DNA of 64,000 nucleotides from Pseudopedobacter sp044361595 (GTDB lineage Bacteria; Bacteroidota; Bacteroidia; Sphingobacteriales; Sphingobacteriaceae), in contig JBIKIN010000013.1 in assembly GCA_044361595.1 (NCBI GenBank), positions 61,003 to 125,002 on the forward strand, in the 5' to 3' direction. Within the stretch, counting starts at the first letter, position 1. The number at the start of each line of letters is the position of its first letter. The notes beneath the pieces were generated by a model that worked only from the letters and a program-made list of their open reading frames with translations, made no database searches and was not told where the DNA came from. The position numbers and the translations under genes were made by a program. Below are positions 54,557-61,796 of this stretch, piece by piece.

Positions 54557-54991
54557 ATGAGCGAAGAACAAAACACTTTACAAGATAAATTAACAGAAAT
54601 TAATAATCATTCAAAAAAAAATATTTTATACGCAGAAGACGATAAAATAAATGTTTTTGTAATGGAAATGGTATTAAAACCTTTGGGCTTTAATCTAGAG
54701 ATTGCTGAAAATGGTCTAATTGCTGTTGAACTTTGCAAGCAAAAGAAATATGATGTTATTCTAATGGATATTTATATGCCAATTATGAATGGATTTGAAG
54801 CTTCTAAACTTATCAAAGAATTTTCTGCAGAAACACCTATAATTGCTGTTTCAGCAGGAGTTTTTAATGAGGAAAGTATTAGAAGAGATTATGGGATTGA
54901 TTATTTGGTTCATAAACCAATAGAAGTTTTTAAACTTATAAACTTACTTTACAACTACCTGAAAATTTTTTTTACTCCAATTAAAGAGTAA
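54557..54991 (+). CDS. single-domain response regulator
   Basis: A 144-residue receiver with a 20-residue N-terminal polar extension. NILYAEDDKINVFVM holds E27, D28 and D29; the phosphoacceptor is D71 (LMDIYMPIMNGFE) and the lysine is K120 (LVHKPIE). The pattern is of the receiver type found in hybrid kinases, so it may be a phosphorelay intermediate. The acidic and metal-binding site is complete. Confidence 0.92.
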   Translation: MSEEQNTLQDKLTEINNHSKKNILYAEDDKINVFVMEMVLKPLGFNLEIAENGLIAVELCKQKKYDVILMDIYMPIMNGFEASKLIKEFSAETPIIAVSAGVFNEESIRRDYGIDYLVHKPIEVFKLINLLYNYLKIFFTPIKE

Positions 54992-55135
54992 AGATTAATG
55001 TTTATATTTTTTTAACGTAAACCAATAAATTACTATTGAAGTTTTCATTGGTATCATCCCTACAAAAGGTATAGAATCAATTATTTTTTTTATTTTTTTT
55101 CCAAACAAAATAATTATAATTAAATCTATATACTT

Positions 55136-55570
55136 CTAAGATTTAGCTCTACCTCCATAACCGCCCATAGCAGTAAAAATTCCGGTACCACCAGAGACGT
55201 AATAATTATTACCGTTTCTACCAAAATGATTATAACCAGCTGGATAATCTGTTTGTACAGAAACTGTGATAGTTAAGCTTTGTACACCAGTGATATTATA
55301 ATTAGAAACGTTTACAACCTGACCACCACCGCAAACATCACCTCCACCACCCCCTCCGCCGCCAACAATTGTGATATTTAAAATTGGGTTTATACCACAG
55401 TTTATGTTTTTATTTGAACTATTAAACTGAATAGTATTACCAGATCCAGTTCCTATATAATTTTCTATTTTACTTTTGAAGAAACTAATTGGCATTATTT
55501 GCGTGAAACCTAAAATTGGAGACAAGATCAATAGAAATAGCAGTAGAAAAATTGACTTGCAATGTTTCAT
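55136..55570 (-). CDS. secreted glycine-rich protein with QVxPISFF-like motif
   Basis: Last gene of the eight-gene secreted-protein operon. The 144 residues have a signal peptide ending GFT, then Q24-I-M-P-I-S-F-F-K-S-K, the operon's shared mature N-terminal motif. The rest has a polyglycine run (VGGGGGGGGD, residues about 66-75), a beta-like segment (SLTITVSVQTDYPAGYN) and a Gly-rich end (GMFTAMGG-like, GGYGGRAKS). It resembles glycine-rich tips of phage fibres. It stops soon after, so it may be shortened. Confidence 0.75.
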   Translation of the reverse strand: MKHCKSIFLLLFLLILSPILGFTQIMPISFFKSKIENYIGTGSGNTIQFNSSNKNINCGINPILNITIVGGGGGGGGDVCGGGQVVNVSNYNITGVQSLTITVSVQTDYPAGYNHFGRNGNNYYVSGGTGIFTAMGGYGGRAKS

Positions 55571-55580
55571 AAAATTTTAT

Positions 55581-56339
55581 TTAAAACGGACCAAAGTTTA
55601 ATGTAAAAGTTGGGCTTCCGTTCCTAGTAATTGAAGCATTATTTACACTAGAATCTTTAAAAGCTTCTGTAGAATTATTAACCAACAAAAGAAATTGAGT
55701 ACCAGAGATAGCTGTTAATGAAGTTGATGGAGGCGTAAAATTTGAGGTATAAACAGCAGTACCAACTACATATCTCATGTTGGTAATATAGGCGTCTAAA
55801 TAACCCCCACGCCATGTATTTCTGCCTATTAAAATATTAGAAAGAGAGTTTAAGAATGTACCTGTACAATTTGTTGTTCCTCTATTAACACCATCTAAAT
55901 AAGCAGTGACTGTGCTACCAGATCTTACCACAGCTATGTGGTGCCACTTTGTGGTTGTAAGTAAAGATGCTATAAAAAAATTTCTGTCGCCTGTACATGG
56001 ATTATTCACATTAATTCGAGTTGCAAAATAACCATCATAAATTGATAAATAATCATTTTGACCGCCACCAAAAAATGGGTCCATCCGCCCTGCTCCTATT
56101 GTATTGAATTTAATCCAAGTTTCAAATGTATAATTACCTGAAGCGTTTAAAGATGCTGCTTTTGGAAAACTAAGATTATCAAAAGTAGCGGCAGTAATTT
56201 TTATACTATTTGTTGTTGGTATAGTAACAATAGGATTTGAGGCTGTTTTGCCTAAAAAACTGATAGGAGCAACTTGCGCTACACTTAATAAAGGAAATGC
56301 AATAAAAGATATCAGTATACTTAATTTAATCTGTTTCAT
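55581..56339 (-). CDS. secreted LamG-like protein with QVxPISF motif
   Basis: A 252-residue protein. Signal peptide to A21, then Q22-V-A-P-I-S-F-L-G-K. Residues about 45-235 form a concanavalin/LamG-like domain: NYTFETWIKFNTIGAGRMDPFFGGG, KWHHIAVVRSGSTVTAYLDGVNRGT and ILIGRNTWRGGYLDAYITNMRYV. This domain type binds glycans or proteins in other systems. It differs from the other LamG genes of the operon in ending FTLNFGPF rather than KSRFGL. Confidence 0.82.
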   Translation of the reverse strand: MKQIKLSILISFIAFPLLSVAQVAPISFLGKTASNPIVTIPTTNSIKITAATFDNLSFPKAASLNASGNYTFETWIKFNTIGAGRMDPFFGGGQNDYLSIYDGYFATRINVNNPCTGDRNFFIASLLTTTKWHHIAVVRSGSTVTAYLDGVNRGTTNCTGTFLNSLSNILIGRNTWRGGYLDAYITNMRYVVGTAVYTSNFTPPSTSLTAISGTQFLLLVNNSTEAFKDSSVNNASITRNGSPTFTLNFGPF

Positions 56340-56384
56340 TTTTTATTTAAATTATTATCATTAAAAAATATAATTTTTATTTCA

Positions 56385-57659
56385 TTAAAAGCCTAAAAAC
56401 TCCAATTCACCTATATAAACATTAGCAACAGAAAATTCTAATCGCCAAACTATACCACTAACATTAGGAGCTATAAAATGTCCAATTCCAGAATAATTTA
56501 ATTGTAATCCATCATTAGTTGATATATTTTTTGCAGCATAAGTACCAATAGTTACACCATCAACTTTTAAAGTAACTGAAGCAGGAAAATTATCTCCCTG
56601 CGACCTAGGCACTAAAAATATTTTTGTAATGTTTACTGGTTTTGGAAAAGTAAATTGACCAAAATGGTTTATTACCCCATCATTACACCAATCAAAATTG
56701 GTTCTTGTATTATCAAATAATTGATGAGGCCCCCAAGTGTTACTAGAACCATAAGTTGGTCCGCCTAGAAAAGATATGTTTCCACCACCAAATAAAGGAT
56801 TAAACGGAAAAGTGCCTGATGTTGTAATAGCACTGTAAGCGTTACTTTTAGGAATTAATAAAGCTGGAGTTGCTGATACTACAAAATTACTTGTAGACCC
56901 AGTTTTAGCAAAGTTAGTTAATGTACCATTTAAAATATTAGCGGTTTTATCCGATACTGTTGTAATTATAGAGTTATTACCTCCTGCTATTCCTTGGTTA
57001 AAATTATAATAAGCAAGCAAGCCACTTTCTGAGCCAGCCAACTCAGTATACATACTAGATTGTATTTGAGCTTGTGTTCTTGCTATATTCCAAATAGTTA
57101 CCTTATCTAGTTTACCTGAAAAGTTATACGAACTCACACCCACTGCATCTTGTGCAGTGCCAATATATAACGCCCCGCTATTAGAGGAGGCAGCTGTTGC
57201 GGCCAAACTTGTAGATAAAACTCCATCAATATATAAACGAGCAGTAGTACCATCAAATGTAGCTGCAACATGTGTCCATTTATCTTTGGCTATGTTTTGC
57301 GCACTTTTATAAACCCTGCTAGAACCAAATCTAAGTGTAAGCTTATTATCGTTATAAATCCATAAAGAATAACCATTATTTGCAGAAAATTGGTCTTTAC
57401 CTAATATGCAATCAAATTTTCCAACTTGATTTCTATAAACCCAAGCAGAAAGCGTAATTGAAGAGGTTATATTTAATCTACTATCTGAATTTACAACAAC
57501 ATAATCATCTACCCCATCAAAATCTAATGCATTTGCAGAACCATTATCAGCAATATTAGCTGCTTTATTCTGGAAAAATCCTACCGGCACAACTTGCGAA
57601 TTTGATAATATTGGTAAGATTAATAGGAAATATAAAGCGATTATTTTTAGCAGTTTCAT
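56385..57659 (-). CDS. secreted LamG plus discoidin-like protein with QVxPxxFF motif
   Basis: The largest of the eight, 424 residues. Signal peptide, then Q22-V-V-P-V-G-F-F-Q-N-K. A LamG domain (about 42-225: LDFDGVDDYVVV, SITLSAWVYRN, KWTHVAATFDGTTARLYIDG, GKLDKVTIWNIARTQAQIQ) is followed by a second jelly-roll-like region (about 265-424: NTWGPHQLFDNTRTNFDWCN, GQFTFPKPVNITKIFLVPRSQGDNFPAS), resembling F5/8 discoidin domains. Both modules suggest binding outside the cell (inference). Confidence 0.82.
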   Translation of the reverse strand: MKLLKIIALYFLLILPILSNSQVVPVGFFQNKAANIADNGSANALDFDGVDDYVVVNSDSRLNITSSITLSAWVYRNQVGKFDCILGKDQFSANNGYSLWIYNDNKLTLRFGSSRVYKSAQNIAKDKWTHVAATFDGTTARLYIDGVLSTSLAATAASSNSGALYIGTAQDAVGVSSYNFSGKLDKVTIWNIARTQAQIQSSMYTELAGSESGLLAYYNFNQGIAGGNNSIITTVSDKTANILNGTLTNFAKTGSTSNFVVSATPALLIPKSNAYSAITTSGTFPFNPLFGGGNISFLGGPTYGSSNTWGPHQLFDNTRTNFDWCNDGVINHFGQFTFPKPVNITKIFLVPRSQGDNFPASVTLKVDGVTIGTYAAKNISTNDGLQLNYSGIGHFIAPNVSGIVWRLEFSVANVYIGELEFLGF

Positions 57660-57671
57660 GTTAATAAAAGT

Positions 57672-58442
57672 TTAAAGTCCAAACCTTGATTTTAATGCAC
57701 TATAGTTTTGGTTAATTTCTGATACTGTTAATTCGCGATTATAAATTCTTAGATTAGCGTATTGCATGTTTGCGTGATAACCTCCTTGATTCCAAGTACA
57801 TAATCTTAGGTTGTTGTTAAACCCAGGAATATTACCATCATTTGCTACTACAGGAGTTAGTGTACCCATATTTACCCCGTCTATGTAAATTTTATTTGTA
57901 GATAATAGGCCTGAACTTTTCATTACAAATGTATAGTGGTGCCAATTACCAACTAAATTTAAACTTGAAACGCGAGCAGCCGATATTCCAATTACATTAC
58001 TTCCCGCATTGTTATAACCAAGCGTTCCGTTTTGGGTCCAAACATCATATGAACTAAAACCTAAAAACATCCCCCCAGAACCAGAAACCCATTTTACAAA
58101 ACCCTCTATGGTTAGCACAGTTGCCGAGCCTAATGCATTAGAAGTAATGTTAGCGTAATCATTAACACCATCAAAAACTAAAGACCCACCATTTAAATTA
58201 TTAAAGGAAACCCCATTAAACAGAGTAGCATTATTGCCGTTTCCACTTAAATCGGTCCAAGTTGTTCCAGTTCCGGGGTATGATGAAGTATTCCCAGCAT
58301 CCAGATTTACAATCAAACTATTAGTAACCAAATTATTATTGTTAATCTTTGATTGATAAAAACTGAAAGGCATTACTTGCGAATAACCTAATGAGGGTAA
58401 TAAAAATAAAAAGGAAAAGAAAATTGATTTGAATTGTTTCAT
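57672..58442 (-). CDS. secreted LamG-like protein with QVMPFSF motif
   Basis: 256 residues: signal peptide, Q22-V-M-P-F-S-F-Y-Q-S-K, then a LamG-like domain starting LIVNLDAGNTSSYPGTGTTWTDLSGNGNNATL and with LVFDGVNDYANI and GNWHHYTFVMKSSG. The end is QNYSALKSRFGL. Its DNA is close to that of the gene at 60008-60742 at both ends of the domain, showing a recent duplication. Confidence 0.85.
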   Translation of the reverse strand: MKQFKSIFFSFLFLLPSLGYSQVMPFSFYQSKINNNNLVTNSLIVNLDAGNTSSYPGTGTTWTDLSGNGNNATLFNGVSFNNLNGGSLVFDGVNDYANITSNALGSATVLTIEGFVKWVSGSGGMFLGFSSYDVWTQNGTLGYNNAGSNVIGISAARVSSLNLVGNWHHYTFVMKSSGLLSTNKIYIDGVNMGTLTPVVANDGNIPGFNNNLRLCTWNQGGYHANMQYANLRIYNRELTVSEINQNYSALKSRFGL

Positions 58443-58451
58443 ATTTAGAGT

Positions 58452-59198
58452 TTAAATGCCAAGTTTTAATTTATGAATTTCATATTGAAGAGAAATATCT
58501 TTTGCAGAAAGGTTAACTTTATATATTGATAATTGATGAAGGCGAAAACCCACCTCTTTGATAGTAATACTTTTTTGACCTACGTAAACACCATGAGCCT
58601 CTTTTAAATTTATGAAAGAGTTAGAAACGTTTTTAGCGTTTAAATAAATTTTAAGATTATTTCCAGTTTTAACACATACTATTTGATTCCAATTATTTTT
58701 ATTTAAAATTGCCTTAGTATGCTGCCAACCCTCATCTTTTGTAAAGTAGCTGATTTGACTATCATTATTAATGGTAATTTCAAATAGATTATCACTTGTA
58801 CTTAGTAAACTAGAATTAGCAACACTATCAGTACCTAATGGATAAACCCAAAGAATACAAGTAAAATCATTGTGCCATTTAAAATTTAGATTAGCAATAT
58901 AATTACCCTCTAATAAAAAATATGATGGGCTTTTTGAAAAAAATTTAGGGTAATTGACTAACGCTGAAGAGTTATGATTACCATTGCGTTTTACCCAATT
59001 TCTTTTAAGTAATGTATCTAAATTTTGATATTCTGCATCTAAATTCAAAACTAACCCGCTTAAAAGTCCATTATCTGTACTGCCAAGTTTATGGCTTTTA
59101 AAAAAAGTTAAAAGTTCTACTTGAGCTATCGTAATAACTGGCAATAAAACGATGGTGATTATCAGAACTATCTTTATTTTTTTTAAAATATTTAACAT
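58452..59198 (-). CDS. secreted divergent LamG-like protein
   Basis: 248 residues: signal peptide to A25, Q26-V-E-L-L-T-F-F-K-S-H as a degenerate form of the shared motif. The rest follows the LamG plan (LSGLVLNLDAEYQNLDT, NDFTCILWVYPLG, NNWNQIVCVKTGNNLKIYLNAKN, VGFRLHQLSIYKVNLSAKDISLQYE) but lacks the DGVDDY block and ends HKLKLGI. It appears to be an older, diverged paralogue. Confidence 0.78.
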   Translation of the reverse strand: MLNILKKIKIVLIITIVLLPVITIAQVELLTFFKSHKLGSTDNGLLSGLVLNLDAEYQNLDTLLKRNWVKRNGNHNSSALVNYPKFFSKSPSYFLLEGNYIANLNFKWHNDFTCILWVYPLGTDSVANSSLLSTSDNLFEITINNDSQISYFTKDEGWQHTKAILNKNNWNQIVCVKTGNNLKIYLNAKNVSNSFINLKEAHGVYVGQKSITIKEVGFRLHQLSIYKVNLSAKDISLQYEIHKLKLGI

Positions 59199-59217
59199 GC
59201 TTCAATAAATCATTTAG

Positions 59218-59997
59218 CTATCTAACCCAATACCATATTACTCCAGGATTTTGGACACCTCCTGCTACTTCTAGCCATGGTGCGGGTTGCCAACCGCCAC
59301 CAATAGATATTAAGGTTCCCCACCAATGACCGTTTCCAACATCATCTGTAGTAATTATCCCGTCTCCTGATAAAGTAGTGTACCAAGGCATTCTTCTTTG
59401 AATTGAACCTCCAGAATTATCATCTGTCCAGTTATCAAATTTTGTATTTAGGGTTATATTAGTGCTGGTATTGGTTCTGCTCACAAAACTGTAAGCCGCA
59501 TTTGCAGTCCAAATCCCTCCATATCTACGCCTAGATTGAGCATCTAACATATACTGAAAACCACTTGCACTTTTTTTAATATGATCTGCCCAGCCAATGA
59601 TAGAATAATTGGATGTTGAGGTGCTAATAACATCTGCAGTACTTGTGTATGGCATAGTTGTATTTAAAGAAATTGCGTTTGCAATAGTCCAACCTGCTCT
59701 GTTAGAGTTTTTCATAATCAATGTCCAGCCGCCGCCATCTGTAGTCATATCTGCATAAATTTTAAATGGCGTATTACTATTGATATTTACATTTTTAATC
59801 CAATAAATACCATCTGTAGAACTTGGATAATCTCTCTTAATTTGAAAAGCACTGCTGCCGGCATTAGCACTTGTTTTGCCATCGCCAAAACCAGAGGCAC
59901 CCTGTTTTTGAAAAAAACTAATTGGCATAACTTGTGCTTCTAATAAAAAAGGTAATATTAGAAAGAGAATTAGAATTACTATTTTTAATTTTCTCAT
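59218..59997 (-). CDS. secreted fibrinogen-like domain protein with QVMPISFF motif
   Basis: 259 residues: signal peptide, Q22-V-M-P-I-S-F-F-Q-K-Q. The domain from about 45 reads SSTDGIYWIKN...PFKIYADMTTDGGGWTLIMKN, the hallmark of fibrinogen C-terminal/intelectin-type lectin domains, where the usual YCDM is YADM, so the first disulfide cysteine is lost. WEVAGG-like and PGVIWYWVR end it. A sugar-binding role is plausible by family; not shown. Confidence 0.82.
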   Translation of the reverse strand: MRKLKIVILILFLILPFLLEAQVMPISFFQKQGASGFGDGKTSANAGSSAFQIKRDYPSSTDGIYWIKNVNINSNTPFKIYADMTTDGGGWTLIMKNSNRAGWTIANAISLNTTMPYTSTADVISTSTSNYSIIGWADHIKKSASGFQYMLDAQSRRRYGGIWTANAAYSFVSRTNTSTNITLNTKFDNWTDDNSGGSIQRRMPWYTTLSGDGIITTDDVGNGHWWGTLISIGGGWQPAPWLEVAGGVQNPGVIWYWVR

Positions 59998-60007
59998 TTT
60001 TTATTGT

Positions 60008-60742
60008 TTAAAGACCAAACCTTGATTTTAATGCATCATAATTTTGTTGAATTTCTAAGTCTGTAAGCTTTCTATTATAAATTCTAACTATTGCAATTCT
60101 TCCATTTAAGCGAGAATTAACATCAGATCTGGTTCCTCCAAAATTTAATGTTCCGTATGGATTTTCATTTCCGGATCCAGTATGTTTAGTTTGATTGATA
60201 AATACGTTAGACCCTTTAGTAATACAGAACCTATACCAAGTATTTAAAGGAGGTTGTCCTACTGTGCCGTAACTTCTTCCTCCTAAATTATTACCATCAG
60301 TTCTAAATGATGAACCATTAAATGTATAAGAACCCGCGTTCCCATTATAAGATAAGATATCTCTCTCTCCATTGTTCCGAGTATCATAAATCCAGATTTC
60401 TAAAGTAAAATTAGTATAAGAGGATAAATTTAAACTTGCAACCATATCATCAACACCGTCAAATCTTAAATATCCACCATTGCCACTATTGTAGCTAACA
60501 CCATTTTGAAGAGTAGCATGATTGCCATTACCACTTAAATCTGTCCAAGTTGTTCCAGTTCCAGAATAAGATACTTTGTTACCTGCATCTAGGTTTACAA
60601 CTAATCCTGAAGTTATTATAGGGCCATCAGCTGTAGGTACTTGTACTGGTTTTCCTAAAAAACTTATTGGCACCACTTGTGCCGTTCCTAACCATGGAGT
60701 TAATAGAAAAAGAAATAAGCTAGTTGATATTAAATGTTTCAT
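60008..60742 (-). CDS. secreted LamG-like protein with QVVPISF motif
   Basis: 244 residues: signal peptide, Q22-V-V-P-I-S-F-L-G-K-P. The LamG-like domain starts LVVNLDAGNKVSYSGTGTTWTDLSGNGNHATL, has YLRFDGVDDMVASL and FTLEIWIYDTRN, and ends IVRIYNRKLTDLEIQQNYDALKSRFGL. It is the closest paralogue of the gene at 57672. The gap to the next gene is 10 bp. Confidence 0.85.
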   Translation of the reverse strand: MKHLISTSLFLFLLTPWLGTAQVVPISFLGKPVQVPTADGPIITSGLVVNLDAGNKVSYSGTGTTWTDLSGNGNHATLQNGVSYNSGNGGYLRFDGVDDMVASLNLSSYTNFTLEIWIYDTRNNGERDILSYNGNAGSYTFNGSSFRTDGNNLGGRSYGTVGQPPLNTWYRFCITKGSNVFINQTKHTGSGNENPYGTLNFGGTRSDVNSRLNGRIAIVRIYNRKLTDLEIQQNYDALKSRFGL

Positions 60743-60759
60743 TTTTTTATTTTACTTAA

Positions 60760-61551
60760 CTAATAACCAAACCTACTTTTAAGCACTTCAAAATTATCTT
60801 GTACTTGTTTAGGGGTTAATACGATTGAATAGGCTTGGGCAATGGCCATGTTTCCACCAAACCTTGGGACGCCAGTAACATTTGCGTTATAAGCAATACC
60901 AATTTTAGAAGGTGCGGTTAAGGCCCCCGTAGAGGTAGTAAAATTTTTGTCTAAAATGCCATCAATGTATAAATTAACTTCTCCCGATGTTGCATTTCTT
61001 GTAACAGTTATGTAATGCAATAAATTGTCAATAATTGATTTTGTACTGTAAGATGTGATGTCGTTTGAACCGTTTCCAAAACCTAATTTACCATCACCCA
61101 ATACTACAGCATAATCATTAGTAACGCCAGGCATCTCGCCTCCAAAAATGGAATAAGCCGTATAAAACTGGCCTGAACCACCTCCGGTCTGTGTGGTTTT
61201 AATCCAAGCTGCCCATGTCACATCATCTTGAACTGGCCTATTGATAGAAAAACCATTGGTTCCGTTAAAAGAAAAATAACTTGATAATCCATTATTAATA
61301 AAAGATGGACTATTAAACATGGTTGCGTTATAAGTGGTTGCACCGCTACCTTTATTTGTCCAAATACTATCTGTTCCAGCATAACTAGAAACATCTGAAG
61401 CATCTAAGAATAATACCATGCCATTTGTATTAAGCTGCGATGGTAAGGAAGGACTTACATAAATATTATGCCTTCTAAAAAAAATTTGCTGCGCCTTTAG
61501 ACTTAAACAAAATCCAAAACAAATAATAAAAAGACAAATTTTAAGCTTCAT
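60760..61551 (-). CDS. secreted LamG-like protein, first gene of the operon
   Basis: 263 residues with a signal peptide ending LKA; the mature start is Q21-Q-I-F-F-R-R-H-N-I-Y-V-S-P, without a clear shared motif. The LamG-like domain (NGMVLFLDASDVSSYAGTDSIWTNKGSGATTYNATMF; SYFSFNGTNGF; VTWAAWIKTTQTGGGSG; LHYITVTRNATSGEVNLYIDG) ends DNFEVLKSRFGY, the same end pattern as two other members. An inverted repeat lies upstream at 61592. Confidence 0.82.
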   Translation of the reverse strand: MKLKICLFIICFGFCLSLKAQQIFFRRHNIYVSPSLPSQLNTNGMVLFLDASDVSSYAGTDSIWTNKGSGATTYNATMFNSPSFINNGLSSYFSFNGTNGFSINRPVQDDVTWAAWIKTTQTGGGSGQFYTAYSIFGGEMPGVTNDYAVVLGDGKLGFGNGSNDITSYSTKSIIDNLLHYITVTRNATSGEVNLYIDGILDKNFTTSTGALTAPSKIGIAYNANVTGVPRFGGNMAIAQAYSIVLTPKQVQDNFEVLKSRFGY

Positions 61552-61591
61552 ATTTAATTTATAATATACTTTAATGTAAAGACTGCAACTA

Positions 61592-61620
61592 TTTGGCTAT
61601 TGAAATAATTATTAGCCAAA
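61592..61620. promoter_or_regulatory. inverted repeat upstream of the secreted-protein operon
   Basis: TTTGGCTA at 61592-61599 and TAGCCAAA at 61613-61620 form an 8-bp perfect inverted pair with a 13-bp AT spacer, 41 bp before the first gene. It may be an operator or a leader hairpin. Confidence 0.4.
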
Positions 61621-61642
61621 AAAATTCTATTCTATTATTAGA

Positions 61643-61679
61643 AAATTGCCCATCTCTAATGGTATAGGATGGGCAATTT
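61643..61679. terminator. probable terminator between the collagen-like gene and the operon
   Basis: AAATTGCCCATC and GATGGGCAATTT form a 12-bp perfect stem with a 13-nt loop. It lies downstream of the minus-strand collagen-like gene. The T tract (GTTTTT) is on the plus-strand side, so termination strength on the minus strand is uncertain. Confidence 0.55.
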
Positions 61680-61796
61680 GTTTTTAAAGATTTGTGCTAC
61701 AAATTGTATCACCTATGTTTACTTATCAGAATTTAATAAATCCTAATTGTGCTATATTTATTAAAAATAATTAGAATTAAAATAGCTAAACTCCAA

